Assembly: GCF_024721975.1 (NCBI RefSeq)
Contig: NZ_JANQBB010000010.1
Coordinates: forward strand, 131,799-195,798
Length of the DNA: 64,000 nucleotides
DNA from: Paenibacillus endoradicis
GTDB taxonomy: Bacteria; Bacillota; Bacilli; Paenibacillales; Paenibacillaceae
Direction of reading: 5' to 3'
A model generated the notes under the pieces. The model saw only the letters and a program-made list of their open reading frames with translations. It was not told where the DNA came from and made no database searches. Of the stretch, positions 9,286 through 19,292 are shown piece by piece. Positions within the stretch are counted from its first letter, which is position 1, and each line of letters starts with the position of its first letter. The translations under genes and the position numbers were made by a program.

Positions 9286-10884
9286 GTGAAAAACATTACT
9301 AATGAATTAACTAATGAAAATCATACTCCGTTTTTTTTTTATTATCCTCGAACTGTAATAGAGTTATCCAAATGGATAGCAAGCAAATCTAATGATTATT
9401 CAATCGAAAGCAGTTTGATTTTAATTGTAACAACAGGTAAATGTATCGTATCCACATCAAGTGATCAGCTAATTGTTCAAGCTGGCAATGTGGCTCATTT
9501 TAATAACGCTGCATCCATAACCCTTGTTGAGAAATCGCAGCTTCAAGGTGTAGTAATAGAATATGTTACAGCTGGGGTAAGTAATAAGAAAGAGTCTCCT
9601 TTCCAACAAGGATTAATGATAGAACACGCGTCAACTAGATTAGTTCAATTAGCGGATCAACTATTAGAGCAATGGAATATTCAAAACTACGAAACTGCCT
9701 TCTCTATCCAGCAAGTTTTTTCAGATCTACTTGCTGAGCTATATCGTAATTCGCAGCTTAATATAAATGATAAGAGTGAGGATTGGTTGCAAAAGATACT
9801 TCTTTATATAGGGAAAAGGTATAATTCAACGATTACTAGAAGTGATATGGCCGAACTTGCTGGTGTGAGCCCAGAACATTTCTCTAGAGTATTTCACAAA
9901 GAAATTGGTCAGACGTTTAATTCTCATTTAAATTTACTTCGTATAAGAAAAGCGCAGCAGCTATTGTTGACTCAGCAGTTTAATTTGTCTCAACTGGCAT
10001 TGGAAGTGGGTTATGAGGAAGGCACCTATCTTAGTAGAAAATTTAAGCAGGTAGTAGGGACTTCTCCTTCAGTATATATTCGTAAGGAAAAGAGGGTAGT
10101 TTCATTAAATTATAACTACACAGCATGCTTAAGAGCACTGGGAATTATGCCTGAGCTTGCTCCTTATTCACACTGGTTAGCGAGTCGTGAACATATTCCA
10201 CAGTCCAAGCATTTATCCATCGAGCATATGAGTTTTGACACTGCATGTGAGGCGATTACAGCAGTAAGACCTGATGTTATTATCAATTACTGTATAGAAC
10301 AAGAGAATGCAGCTATGCTGCCAATTGCTCCTGTTATTGCTATTCCATTTCGCCAAATGTGCTGGAGAGACCAATTTCATTTAATAAGTGAGGTGGTAAA
10401 TAGGAGAAACCAAGCAGATGTTTGGCTGCAGAAATATGATGATCTCTGCTTGGATCTAAATAACGATTTAAATAGAAGAAACACGACTCGGGGCTCTGCT
10501 ATCGTATGGGAATTTGGAGATCAGAAAGTGTATTGCTATGATTCTAGCTATGGTCGTGGATGTCATATTTTATATGGAGAATTGAACTACCATAGACCTG
10601 ATCTTTTAATGAAAGAAAAAATTAACGAGCGAGGCTACTTGGAGAAGAATATAGAAGATATAGTATTATATCCAGCAGATGTTATTATTTTTCTTAATTT
10701 GCCTTATAGTTTGGAAGAAAAACTAAAATTCAAAAGATTAACAGCTTCTGATAATTGGCTAAAACTTGATGCGGTTCGTAACAAGCAAGTTCATTTCTTA
10801 AAGGAGTCGTCTATGTTTTACGGTTTTGATCCTCTTTCATCACTCGCACAGATTGAAAAATTAAGTGAGGTTTTGACATCATAA
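9286..10884 (+). CDS. AraC-family regulator fused to a siderophore-binding domain (Btr-like)
   Basis: Residues ~155-260 hold two helix-turn-helix motifs of the AraC type (TRSDMAELAGVSPEHFSRVFHK and a second ending EEGTYLSRKFKQVVGTSP). The C-terminal ~270 residues resemble a periplasmic iron-siderophore-binding protein (CEAITAVRPDVIINY, then RNKQVHFL). This is the layout of B. subtilis Btr/YbbB, a cytoplasmic regulator that senses ferri-siderophore and activates uptake genes. The start is uncertain: TTG 9259 and ATG 9265 lie inside the Fur box and at or before the expected start of transcription, so GTG 9286 is used, though its ribosome site is weak. The next gene is a Fur-boxed siderophore-binding lipoprotein, the probable target. 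Confidence 0.82.
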   Translation: MKNITNELTNENHTPFFFYYPRTVIELSKWIASKSNDYSIESSLILIVTTGKCIVSTSSDQLIVQAGNVAHFNNAASITLVEKSQLQGVVIEYVTAGVSNKKESPFQQGLMIEHASTRLVQLADQLLEQWNIQNYETAFSIQQVFSDLLAELYRNSQLNINDKSEDWLQKILLYIGKRYNSTITRSDMAELAGVSPEHFSRVFHKEIGQTFNSHLNLLRIRKAQQLLLTQQFNLSQLALEVGYEEGTYLSRKFKQVVGTSPSVYIRKEKRVVSLNYNYTACLRALGIMPELAPYSHWLASREHIPQSKHLSIEHMSFDTACEAITAVRPDVIINYCIEQENAAMLPIAPVIAIPFRQMCWRDQFHLISEVVNRRNQADVWLQKYDDLCLDLNNDLNRRNTTRGSAIVWEFGDQKVYCYDSSYGRGCHILYGELNYHRPDLLMKEKINERGYLEKNIEDIVLYPADVIIFLNLPYSLEEKLKFKRLTASDNWLKLDAVRNKQVHFLKESSMFYGFDPLSSLAQIEKLSEVLTS

Positions 10885-10946
10885 AAGTATATAGTGCATA
10901 TCACTTTTTGACATGGTCATATTGGGGATTCCTCTGTAAAATGATT

Positions 10947-10965
10947 GAGAATGATAATCATTATA
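10947..10965 (+). promoter_or_regulatory. Fur box before the siderophore-binding lipoprotein
   Basis: GAGAATGATAATCATTATA matches the classic 19-bp Fur box GATAATGATAATCATTATC at 17 of 19 positions and lies 22 bases before the start codon. TTGACA at 10908 may be the -35, but no well-spaced -10 is evident. Confidence 0.88.
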
Positions 10966-10986
10966 TATTATAGGAGGAATACAATC

Positions 10987-11997
10987 TTGAGTAGCAATAT
11001 AAAGTGGTATAGAAGGCTTGGCATGTTACTAATCGTTACAATGTTGGCGTTAACTGTGGTAGCTTGCGGGAGTAAGAATGGTGATCAATCTACAGAAGGA
11101 AATTCTAATCAACAAAATACATCTGAGGTTGTAACAGATGAGACAACCAATGATGAAGAACAGGATTTCAAAATTATTACGACTGTTAATGGTGAAATAA
11201 AAGTTCCTTCACATCCTAAGAGAATTGTCGCAGAAGAATATTTGGGAAGCTTAATCGCTCTTGACGTAATTCCAGTAGGTGCACCAGGATTGACGCTTGA
11301 TAATATGTATTTTAAGGAAGCTTTAACAGGGGTAGTAGATACAGGAGCTTATGGCCAAATGTCATCTGAACAGATTTTTGAGCTACAGCCTGATCTTATT
11401 ATTTCAGGAATAGCGGAAAATTATGAAGTATTAAGTAAAATCGCTCCAACCATCACAATACCGTATGGTGATTTGAAAAACGCACATGAAGAGCTTACTT
11501 ATTTTGGAGAGCTACTTGGTATGGAACAAGAAGCGAAAGATTGGTTAGCTAATTATGATCAAATTATTGCTGAAGCTAAGCAAAAAGTCGATGAGGCTAT
11601 TCCTGCAGATGCCTCGTTCAGCATAATTGAAAACACCGCTGGATCAACATATGCATATGGAGATAATTTTGGACGTGGCGGACAAGCTGTGTATCAGGCT
11701 TTAGGTCGCAAGCCACCTGCTGCAATTGCAGATCATATTATGGAGAAACAATGGGCTGAAATTTCTGAAGAAACGTTACCACAGTATGCGGGCGATTATA
11801 TCATTTTGACCTCTAACGATAGGACGCTAGAAGATTATAAAGCTGACCCAATTTGGTCAAGTCTTCCTGCCGTTCAAAATAATCGAGTGTTCGTATGGAA
11901 AGAGGAAGTTTCTTGGTATTATGATCCAATAGCAATTTTGAGTCAAACCGAGCAATTAACGGATTGGTTGACAGGTCTTCATAAAGATAACAACTAA
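10987..11997 (+). CDS. Iron-siderophore ABC transporter substrate-binding lipoprotein
   Basis: 336 residues. TTG 10987 is the start because AGGAGG (10972-10977) lies 9 bases upstream; the open frame further upstream overlaps the Fur box. Signal peptide with lipobox LTVVAC near residue 30, followed by a Ser/Asn/Thr-rich linker, then the FecB/FhuD-type fold: HPKRIVAEEYLGSLIALDV, LQPDLIISG, and FGRGGQAVYQALG. It captures ferri-siderophore at the outer membrane face and hands it to a FecCD-type permease. No permease or ATPase gene follows; the next gene is hpf after a 330-base gap, so partners must be encoded elsewhere. Iron-repressed through the Fur box and probably activated by the neighbouring AraC-type regulator. 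Confidence 0.9.
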   Translation: MSSNIKWYRRLGMLLIVTMLALTVVACGSKNGDQSTEGNSNQQNTSEVVTDETTNDEEQDFKIITTVNGEIKVPSHPKRIVAEEYLGSLIALDVIPVGAPGLTLDNMYFKEALTGVVDTGAYGQMSSEQIFELQPDLIISGIAENYEVLSKIAPTITIPYGDLKNAHEELTYFGELLGMEQEAKDWLANYDQIIAEAKQKVDEAIPADASFSIIENTAGSTYAYGDNFGRGGQAVYQALGRKPPAAIADHIMEKQWAEISEETLPQYAGDYIILTSNDRTLEDYKADPIWSSLPAVQNNRVFVWKEEVSWYYDPIAILSQTEQLTDWLTGLHKDNN

Positions 11998-12265
11998 TAG
12001 AGGTAGTTCAATTATAACAATCTTCTCATTTTCATGTTCTTTTAAGGTGAAGTGGGTATAGTCTGATTAAACCATTCAATACTTCCCTGATTTGCATGTG
12101 TTTAGCTTTGCATATAGTTAATGATTTGCCACAAGCGCAACAGTTATCAATATCGATAGCGTAAGTGGCGGATCTTAGCTACGATTAAGGGCAATGGTTT
12201 AGAACGTAATAATGTTGGAAATAAAATCGTCACAAATTATCAGAAAATTCTAAATTAACTAAAAT
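11998..12265. other. Intergenic region with no recognised feature
   Basis: About 270 bases between the siderophore-binding gene and the hpf promoter. I see no open frame with a ribosome site and no clear terminator or repeat-family element here. Confidence 0.5.
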
Positions 12266-12270
12266 CTATT

Positions 12271-12299
12271 TTGTATATGTTCTTTGCATATGATATAAT
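12271..12299 (+). promoter_or_regulatory. Promoter of hpf
   Basis: TTGTAT at 12271-12276 and a perfect TATAAT at 12294-12299, 17-base spacer, with AAAGGAGG following before the ATG. No alternative stress-sigma-factor motif was recognised. Confidence 0.7.
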
Positions 12300-12325
12300 A
12301 AGAACATGTAAAGGAGGAGTGCCAC

Positions 12326-12874
12326 ATGAACTACAATATCCGAGGACAACGCGTTCAAGTTACCGATGCACTAAGGGACTACACTGAGAAGAAACTCAGC
12401 AGGTTGGAGAAATATTTCGATCCTTCGATCACCTCCGAAGTAAACGTTACACTTACAGTTACAAAAGGACAACATACGGTGGAGGTTACGATACCAACAT
12501 CTGGACTAATCCTTCGAGCAGAAGAAAAAAGTGAGGATATGTACTCATCCATTGATCTAGTAGTTGATAAGTTAGAGCGTCAAATCCGTAAACACAAAAC
12601 TAAATTGAATCGTAAATTCCGCCAAGCTAGCGGATCGAAAGCACTATTCCGTGAAAATTCTACTTCAGTATCTGTACTGGAGGATGAGGAGGAAGATTTC
12701 GAGCTTGTCCGTACGAAGAGCTTTACATTTAAGCCAATGGACATAGAAGAAGCGATACTTCAAATGAATATGTTAGGTCACGAATTCTTCGTATTCTCTA
12801 ATTCTGATAGCAAATCAGTTAACGTCGTCTATAAACGTAACGATGGAAAATACGGATTAATAGAACAAGGATAA
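12326..12874 (+). CDS. hpf: Ribosome hibernation promoting factor, long form
   Basis: 182 residues, the length of long-form HPF, which on its own drives 70S ribosomes into inactive 100S dimers in stationary phase. Residues 1-~100 are the S30AE ribosome-binding domain (NYNIRGQRVQVTDALRDY, KLSRLEKYF, DKLERQIRKHK). After a linker, residues ~125-180 are the dimerisation domain (VRTKSFTFKPMDIEEAILQM, GHEFFVFSN, VVYKRNDGKYGLIEQ). AAAGGAGG lies before the ATG. Position just upstream of secA is typical of Firmicutes. Own promoter and own terminator (12889). Confidence 0.96.
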   Translation: MNYNIRGQRVQVTDALRDYTEKKLSRLEKYFDPSITSEVNVTLTVTKGQHTVEVTIPTSGLILRAEEKSEDMYSSIDLVVDKLERQIRKHKTKLNRKFRQASGSKALFRENSTSVSVLEDEEEDFELVRTKSFTFKPMDIEEAILQMNMLGHEFFVFSNSDSKSVNVVYKRNDGKYGLIEQG

Positions 12875-12888
12875 ATAATGAAATTATC

Positions 12889-12937
12889 AGGTATCTCTGA
12901 GTTTGCTACTACGGTAGCATTTCAGAGATACCTTTTT
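12889..12937 (+). terminator. Rho-independent terminator of hpf
   Basis: AGGTATCTCTGA pairs with TCAGAGATACCT (12-bp stem); the loop holds a second small stem GCTAC/GTAGC; a T run follows. Confidence 0.9.
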
Positions 12938-13085
12938 GGTTACAATAGATGCTCAGTAGGACTAATAATAAATTATCGTTACAACTAGTATAGATAGAAA
13001 CAAGGGATTTATATTTCATTATGGTGAAAATCATATCTATCGGAATAGAAAGTATTGGAATGATACAGAACATTAGATGAAACGA

Positions 13086-13188
13086 TATAATAGAGACAAA
13101 ATAGAATATAATAACGTCAAATGATATTGGACAATTGTAGGACCTTAATCTCCATCTACCTACAATAGTTGGTAGATGGAGATTTTTT
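13086..13188 (+). ncRNA. Candidate small transcript between hpf and secA
   Basis: TATAAT at 13086-13091 (with only a weak -35, GATACA at 13062) is followed ~55 bases later by a strong terminator: AATCTCCATCTACC (13147-13160) pairing with GGTAGATGGAGATT (13171-13184) and a T run to 13188. No open frame with a ribosome site lies between, and hpf already has its own terminator at 12889-12937. A short RNA of about 90 bases would explain a terminator here. Otherwise it simply insulates secA. Confidence 0.4.
13147..13188 (+). terminator. Strong rho-independent terminator upstream of secA
   Basis: A 14-bp perfect stem, 10-base loop and six T. It stands 200 bases after the hpf terminator, with no gene between the two. 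Confidence 0.88.
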
Positions 13189-13389
13189 AACGTTCAACCC
13201 ATCATGTGGTCATAGTATGTTACCGATTTCGTTAAAAATTATTAATCATACCGATCACTGTGTCATAGTAACTAGTAAATGCGTTATTTTTCCTTAAAAT
13301 GGTTATAACAAAAAGGGGATAGATTGCGATTATAACTACAAACTGTTACAATCTTTAACATAAAGACGTACTATCGGAAGGGGAAAGCC

Positions 13390-15900
13390 ATGCTTGGATT
13401 GGTGAAAAAAATATTTGGTGATTTTAATGAAAAAGAAGTAAAACGATTTACGAAGATCGTTGAGCAAATAAACAAAATGGAACCACAGTACTTGGCGTTA
13501 TCCGATGAACAACTACAAGCGAAGACCGGCGAATTCCAAGAAAGAGTTGCCAAAGGTGAAGAACTAACAGATCTATTACCTGAAGCATTTGCAACTGTAC
13601 GTGAAGCATCCAAGCGCGTATTGAATATGCGTCATTTTGACGTTCAATTAATAGGTGGTATGGTGCTTCATGAAGGTAAAATAGCAGAGATGAAAACAGG
13701 TGAAGGTAAAACGTTAGTTGCGACCCTACCCGTTTATCTAAATGCTCTTGCTGGTAAAGGTGTACACGTTATTACGGTCAATGGTTACTTGGCAGAACGT
13801 GATAGTATTTTAATGGGACAACTATATAATTTCCTTGGCTTAACAGTTGGTTGTAATTTGCATGGTTTGACGCATGCTCAGAAACAAGAAGCTTATGCAT
13901 GTGATATTACTTACGGAACGAACAATGAGTTCGGTTTCGATTACTTGCGCGATAACATGGTTTTATACAAAGAGCAGATGGTACAACGTCCATTGTTCTT
14001 TGCAATCATAGATGAGGTTGACTCCATTCTAGTCGATGAAGCGCGTACGCCGCTTATTATTTCCGGACAAGCTGCTAAGTCTACAGAATTATACGATGCG
14101 GCACAACGACTTGTGTCTCGTATGGTACCTGAAGAAGACTTTACAATTGATATTAAATTAAGAAATGTCATGCTTACTGAAGCTGGTGTTACGAAAGGTG
14201 AACGTGCTTTCGGTATCGATAACTTATTCGATCACGCGAACGTTACGATCAACCATCATATCCAACAAGCTTTGAAAGCTAACAATATTATGAAACGTGA
14301 TGTTGATTACGTTGTTGAGAATGATGAAGTTATTATCGTTGATGAATTCACGGGTCGTCTAATGGCTGGTCGTCGTTATAGCGATGGATTGCATCAAGCG
14401 ATTGAAGCGAAAGAAAATTTGAAAGTGCAAAACGAAAGTATGACACTTGCTACGATTACTTTCCAAAACTACTTCCGTATGTATCGTAAACTAGGTGGTA
14501 TGACTGGTACAGCGAAAACAGAGGAAGAAGAGTTCCGTAAAATTTATGGTCTAGACGTTATTCAAGTTCCTACTAACCGTTCTATGATTCGTAAAGATCT
14601 TCCCGATGTTGTTTACAAAACAATTAAAGGTAAGTTCAAAGCAGTTGTAGATGAAATCGTTGAACGTCATAAAACGAATCAGCCTGTACTAGTAGGTACA
14701 ATTTCAATTGAAAACTCCGAAGTACTTGCAGAAATGTTGAAACGCCGCGGTGTGCAACATAAAGTATTGAATGCGAAGTTCCATGCAGAGGAAGCAGAAA
14801 TCATTACTCGTGCTGGACAACCAGGTTCTGTTACGATTGCAACGAATATGGCCGGTCGTGGTACTGATATTTTGCTTGGTGACAATGTTGCTGATAACGG
14901 TGGACTACACATTATTGGTACAGAACGTCATGAAAGCCGTCGTATTGATAATCAGCTACGTGGTCGTGCTGGTCGCCAAGGTGACCCTGGTTCTTCTCAA
15001 TTCTATTTATCGCTTGAAGATGAATTAATGCGTCGCTTCGGCGCTGAAAATATTATGACAATGATGGATCGTCTTGGTCTGGATGAGGATCAACCTATCG
15101 AGAGTCGTATGATTACAAGAGCTGTTGAATCTGCACAGAAACGTGTCGAGGGTAATAACTTTGATACACGTAAAGTCGTCTTGCAATATGATGACGTGAT
15201 GAATCAACAACGTGAAGTTATCTACAAGCAACGCCGTGATATTTTAGAGTCTGAAAATATTCGTGAAGAAGTTATGAATATGATCAAACCAGTCATTGAA
15301 CGTACTGTAGATGCTCATTGTTTAGAAGATATTCCTGAGGATTGGGATCTACAATCCATTGTAGAGTTCGTGCAAGCGAACTTGCTTGATGAAGGTGTCT
15401 TAACTCGTGAAGAGATTTGGGGCAAAGAAAAAGACGCTATTGTTGACGTTATCTACAATAAAGTAGCAGCGGCGTATGATGTTCGTGAAGAGCAATTAGG
15501 CGAAACAACAATGCGTGAATTTGAAAAAGTTGTTGTTCTTCGTGCAGTTGATTCCAAATGGATGGATCATATCGATGCGATGGATCAATTACGCCAAGGT
15601 ATCCACTTGCGTGCATATGGTGGTACTGATCCACTTCGCGAGTATCAATTCGAAGGGTTTGAAATGTTCCACGGCATGGTCGAAAGCATTCAAGAAGAAG
15701 TTTCCAAGTATATTATGAAAGCACGAGTGGAAAGTAATCTTGAACGTCAAGAAGTTGTGAAAGGTCAAACCTCATCAACAAGTGGCGGTGGTGAAGATGC
15801 TACTAAAAAACCAGTTCGCCGTGATGACCGTGTAGGCCGTAACGATATATGTCCGTGTGGTAGTGGTAAGAAATATAAACAATGTCATGGTATGAGCTAA
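13390..15900 (+). CDS. secA: Preprotein translocase ATPase SecA
   Basis: 836 residues, full length. Motor that pushes unfolded preproteins through SecYEG. Visible in order: Walker A region [20 protein letters not shown]-motor Walker [17 protein letters not shown], the preprotein cross-linking and helical scaffold regions, the second nucleotide-binding fold with [15 protein letters not shown] and [15 protein letters not shown], and the C-terminal zinc-binding tail [16 protein letters not shown] that contacts SecB or lipids. GGAAGGGG lies before the ATG. Followed by prfB after a 42-base gap, an arrangement conserved across Bacillales. Confidence 0.98.
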   Translation: MLGLVKKIFGDFNEKEVKRFTKIVEQINKMEPQYLALSDEQLQAKTGEFQERVAKGEELTDLLPEAFATVREASKRVLNMRHFDVQLIGGMVLHEGKIAEMKTGEGKTLVATLPVYLNALAGKGVHVITVNGYLAERDSILMGQLYNFLGLTVGCNLHGLTHAQKQEAYACDITYGTNNEFGFDYLRDNMVLYKEQMVQRPLFFAIIDEVDSILVDEARTPLIISGQAAKSTELYDAAQRLVSRMVPEEDFTIDIKLRNVMLTEAGVTKGERAFGIDNLFDHANVTINHHIQQALKANNIMKRDVDYVVENDEVIIVDEFTGRLMAGRRYSDGLHQAIEAKENLKVQNESMTLATITFQNYFRMYRKLGGMTGTAKTEEEEFRKIYGLDVIQVPTNRSMIRKDLPDVVYKTIKGKFKAVVDEIVERHKTNQPVLVGTISIENSEVLAEMLKRRGVQHKVLNAKFHAEEAEIITRAGQPGSVTIATNMAGRGTDILLGDNVADNGGLHIIGTERHESRRIDNQLRGRAGRQGDPGSSQFYLSLEDELMRRFGAENIMTMMDRLGLDEDQPIESRMITRAVESAQKRVEGNNFDTRKVVLQYDDVMNQQREVIYKQRRDILESENIREEVMNMIKPVIERTVDAHCLEDIPEDWDLQSIVEFVQANLLDEGVLTREEIWGKEKDAIVDVIYNKVAAAYDVREEQLGETTMREFEKVVVLRAVDSKWMDHIDAMDQLRQGIHLRAYGGTDPLREYQFEGFEMFHGMVESIQEEVSKYIMKARVESNLERQEVVKGQTSSTSGGGEDATKKPVRRDDRVGRNDICPCGSGKKYKQCHGMS

Positions 15901-15942
15901 TATCATACGACAAGACCAATAGTTTGAGGTGAAGGTATTTCT

Positions 15943-17050
15943 ATGTTAGATATTACTTTAAAGCAAGATTTACGTGAAATAGCTAATCGATTACAGACGC
16001 TTAGGGGGTCTCTTTGACTTAGAGATAAAGCATGATATTATTGCTAACTTTGAGGAAAAGATGTCCATGCCCGATTTCTGGGATGACAATATGCGCGCGC
16101 AAGGCGTGATCGCTGAATTGAACGCTGTGAAATCAGTTGTTGAAGATTATAATAGCTTTGAAACTAGTCATCAAGAGTTAATGATGATACTGGAACTTGT
16201 TGAGGAAGACGAAGATGAGGATATGGTAGCCGAACTAACGCAAGGTTTAGCCACTCTTCAAGAGAAACTTTCTGCCTACGAACTACAGCTATTATTGAAT
16301 CAACCTTATGATAAATTGAATGCGATATTAGAATTACATCCAGGAGCTGGTGGTACCGAGTCGCAAGATTGGGGGCTAATGCTTTATCGTATGTATACTC
16401 GTTGGGCTGAGAAACGCGGTTTCAAAGTCGAATTGCTAGACTACCTTCCAGGCGATGAAGCAGGTATTAAGAGCGTGAGTATATTAGTTAAAGGATTTAA
16501 TGCCTATGGTTACTTGAAAGCAGAGAAAGGTGTTCATCGATTAGTTCGAATCTCACCGTTCGATTCTGCTGGTCGTCGCCATACGTCATTTGCATCTTGT
16601 GATGTCGTTCCAGAAATTGATGATACGATCGAAATAGATATTCGTTCGGAAGACTTGAAAGTTGATACGTACCGTGCAAGTGGTGCAGGTGGTCAGCATG
16701 TCAATAAGACCGAATCAGCTATTCGTATTACGCATATTCCTTCTGGGATTATTGTAGCTTGTCAGCAGGAACGTTCTCAAATTGCAAACCGTGATCGTGC
16801 TATGAAAACTTTACGTTCTAAGTTATATGAGCGTAAAATTGAAGAGCAAATGAAGGAGCTTGCAGAGATCCGCGGCGATCAATCTGATATTGCTTGGGGA
16901 AGTCAAATTCGCTCTTACGTGTTCCATCCTTATAGCATGGTCAAGGATCATCGTACATCTGTAGAAACAGGTAACGTTAATGCAGTAATGGATGGCGATA
17001 TTGATATGTTTATAGATGGTTACTTACGTAATCAAATTCGTCATCAGTAA
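15943..17050 (+). CDS. prfB: Peptide chain release factor 2, with programmed +1 frameshift
   Basis: Terminates translation at UGA and UAA. The first 24 codons (from ATG 15943) end at an in-frame TGA at 16015-16017; ribosomes slip +1 at CTT-TGA-C and continue in the frame that runs to 17050, giving 368 residues. The internal Shine-Dalgarno-like AGGGGG (16003-16008) just before the slip site is the standard stimulator. The main frame has the SPF codon-recognition tripeptide ([16 protein letters not shown]) and the catalytic GGQ ([15 protein letters not shown]). Autoregulated by RF2 level through the frameshift. An ATG at 16061 in the second frame is not the real start. Confidence 0.97.
16003..16018 (+). 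promoter_or_regulatory. prfB programmed frameshift site
   Basis: AGGGGGTCTCTTTGAC: Shine-Dalgarno-like AGGGGG, then CTT TGA C. Low RF2 makes the ribosome pause at UGA and shift +1 onto GAC. Confidence 0.96.
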
Positions 17051-17065
17051 GAAGTTTATATGCGT

Positions 17066-17105
17066 GGAGAGTTTTTACACAATCGTGTAGAAACTCTCCT
17101 TTTTT
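17066..17105 (+). terminator. Rho-independent terminator of secA-prfB
   Basis: GGAGAGTTTTTACAC pairs with GTGTAGAAACTCTCC (one mismatch) around a 4-base loop, followed by six T. The YitT gene begins 27 bases later. Confidence 0.9.
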
Positions 17106-17131
17106 ACATAAGAAAGGTTGGTATACTCACC

Positions 17132-18010
17132 ATGAAGCAACAAATTAGACATGTAGCAAAACGTTCACTGTCTCCTTCTATGCAAATTACATGGAATATC
17201 GTCCAAGTCATTATTGGATCTTTTATTTTGGCACTTAGTTTTAATTTGTTTCTGTTGCCACATGGTATAGCATCTGGAGGAGTATCAGGAATTTCGATTC
17301 TTGTTGAAAGGCAGCTACATATTCCGCCGGCGATTACGCAGTGGACGCTAAATATACCTTTATTTATTGCGGCTATTTGGCTTCTTGGCAAGAAATTCGG
17401 AGCTAAGTCTATCTTAGGTTCGATTGTATTTCCGTTGTTCGTACTTCTTACTTCCCATTTACCAGTACCTACTGATAATCCGATACTAGCATCTATTTAT
17501 GGTGGTATTGGCGTAGGGATTGGTCTTGCAATCGTCTATCGCGGTGGAGGTTCAACCGGAGGGTTAGATCTTGCTGCTCAAATGTTACATAGATTAACTG
17601 GTATTCCGTATAATCTTGCGGTCGTTTGTTTTGATGGTGCAGTGATAATTGCAGCTGCGATTATCATTTCACCTGAGCTGTCTCTCTACGCGCTAATTTC
17701 ACTATTTGTAACAAGTAAAAGTATTGACTTTGTTCAAAATGGACTACAGTTATCAAAGGTAGCTTTTATTATAAGCGAGCAAACGGAGCAATTAGAACAA
17801 GCAATATTGCATGAACTTAATCGTGGTTTGACAAAATTAGAAGGTACTGGCGGATATACAGGTAACCCACGTAATGTCATTATGGTGGTCGTTGCTCAGA
17901 ATGAAGTGTCCAAGCTGAAAAGAACTGTAGCGAAGCTTGATCCTACAGCATTTATTATCATAAGTAATACAGGCGAAGTGCTTGGTGAGGGATTTAAATC
18001 TTACCAATAA
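17132..18010 (+). CDS. YitT-family integral membrane protein
   Basis: 292 residues from ATG 17132. An upstream in-frame start at 17060 would put the prfB terminator inside the gene and is rejected. The N-terminal two thirds has about five or six hydrophobic segments typical of the YitT (DUF161) family, with LPHGIASGGVSGISILVE and YRGGGSTGGLDLAAQML. The C-terminus (~residues 205-292) is the soluble DUF2179 domain with GGYTGNPRNVIMVVV and IIISNTGEVLGEGF. Biochemical role is not established for this family; a transport or regulatory membrane role is usually proposed. It stands alone between the prfB terminator and argC. Confidence 0.9.
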   Translation: MKQQIRHVAKRSLSPSMQITWNIVQVIIGSFILALSFNLFLLPHGIASGGVSGISILVERQLHIPPAITQWTLNIPLFIAAIWLLGKKFGAKSILGSIVFPLFVLLTSHLPVPTDNPILASIYGGIGVGIGLAIVYRGGGSTGGLDLAAQMLHRLTGIPYNLAVVCFDGAVIIAAAIIISPELSLYALISLFVTSKSIDFVQNGLQLSKVAFIISEQTEQLEQAILHELNRGLTKLEGTGGYTGNPRNVIMVVVAQNEVSKLKRTVAKLDPTAFIIISNTGEVLGEGFKSYQ

Positions 18011-18236
18011 TTGAAGGAAAACAAGGCGGATATATCCATTAATGCGCGTTGTATTTTTATAAATATGGATGTATAATAATACAGTAATAAGCATATTCTC
18101 TTTCATACTTATATATTGTAAAATAAAGTGTTGGGTAAATTTAGGTAATCTCAAAGAAGTTGTACAATTGGCTTAATTTGAGGATGAAAATATAGATAAG
18201 GTCTACATAAATAATAACTAGAGGGGAAGCGATAGT

Positions 18237-19286
18237 ATGAGTAAGAAGCTAGGTATCGCAATTGTTGGTTCTACAGGATATGGTGGAGTTGAATTAATGC
18301 GTCTGCTACATTCTCATCCCAATGTTGAAATTACATCCGTTATTTCTTCGTCCAGTGCAGGAACGAAAGTAACCGAAGGTTATCCTCATTTGCAAGCCAT
18401 TCGTGAAGAACTACTTGATGATGTGAATCCAGAACTCATTAAGCAAAAAGCTGATATTGTATTTTTGGCAACACCAGCCGGAGTCGCATCTAAGCTTGCG
18501 CCGCAATATTTAGAAGTTGGTTTGAAAGTAATTGATCTATCTGGAGATTTCCGTTTGAAAGATCGTGATGTATATGAGCAATGGTATCAAAAACCTGCAG
18601 CAGAGCAAGAACATCTTGACAAAGCGGTATTTGGACTTTCAGAAATTTACGGTGAGCAAGTGAAAGATGCACCTTTTATCTCGAATCCAGGATGTTTTCC
18701 GACAGCTACATTGTTAGGACTTATTCCAGCGCTTCAAGCGAACTTAATTGATCATTCTTCTATTATTATTGATGCCAAATCTGGCGTCTCTGGTGCCGGT
18801 CGCGGTGCTTCAGTAGCGAACCACTATGCAGAATTGAATGAAAACTTTAAAGCTTATAAAGTTAATAAGCATCAACATATTCCAGAAGTCGAGATGGTCC
18901 TTAGTCAAATCGCAGAAGAACCTGTTACGGTTACGTTCACGACTCATCTCGTTCCTATGACACGTGGTATTCTGTCGACGATGTATGCGAAGCTGAAAAG
19001 CGATGTTACGGAGCAAGATCTTATTGATTTATATGAACAATATTATGAAGGTCGCCCATTCATTCGTATCCGTCCAGAAGGGAAATGGCCAGCAACGAAA
19101 GAAGTATGGGGATCTAACTATTGTGATATTGGATTCTCTATTGATAGACGTACGAATCGCGTGACGATTATCTCTGTAATTGATAACTTAGTTAAAGGTG
19201 CAGCTGGTCAAGCGATTCAAAATATGAATTTAATGATGGGGTGGGATGAGCAGCTAGGCTTACAATTCGTCCCAGTCTACCCTTAG
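18237..19286 (+). CDS. argC: N-acetyl-gamma-glutamyl-phosphate reductase
   Basis: 349 residues. Third step of arginine synthesis: NADPH reduction of N-acetylglutamyl phosphate to the semialdehyde. Seen: nucleotide-binding IAIVGSTGYGGVELMRLL at the N-terminus, the catalytic-cysteine motif SNPGCFPTATLL, and KSGVSGAGRGAS, with HLVPMTRGILSTMY near the C-terminus. AGAGGGGAAG precedes the ATG. First gene of a seven-gene arg run in the order C-J-B-D-F-G-H. The 226 bases upstream must hold the promoter, but no convincing ArgR/AhrC operator was found there. A structured repeat (19293-19464) separates it from argJ. Confidence 0.97.
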   Translation: MSKKLGIAIVGSTGYGGVELMRLLHSHPNVEITSVISSSSAGTKVTEGYPHLQAIREELLDDVNPELIKQKADIVFLATPAGVASKLAPQYLEVGLKVIDLSGDFRLKDRDVYEQWYQKPAAEQEHLDKAVFGLSEIYGEQVKDAPFISNPGCFPTATLLGLIPALQANLIDHSSIIIDAKSGVSGAGRGASVANHYAELNENFKAYKVNKHQHIPEVEMVLSQIAEEPVTVTFTTHLVPMTRGILSTMYAKLKSDVTEQDLIDLYEQYYEGRPFIRIRPEGKWPATKEVWGSNYCDIGFSIDRRTNRVTIISVIDNLVKGAAGQAIQNMNLMMGWDEQLGLQFVPVYP

Positions 19287-19292
19287 GGGAAA

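Noticed and set aside
18011..18236. T-box or ArgR operator before argC
   Set aside because: No T-box motif (AGGGTGGNACCGCG) and no convincing ARG-box palindrome could be found by eye.
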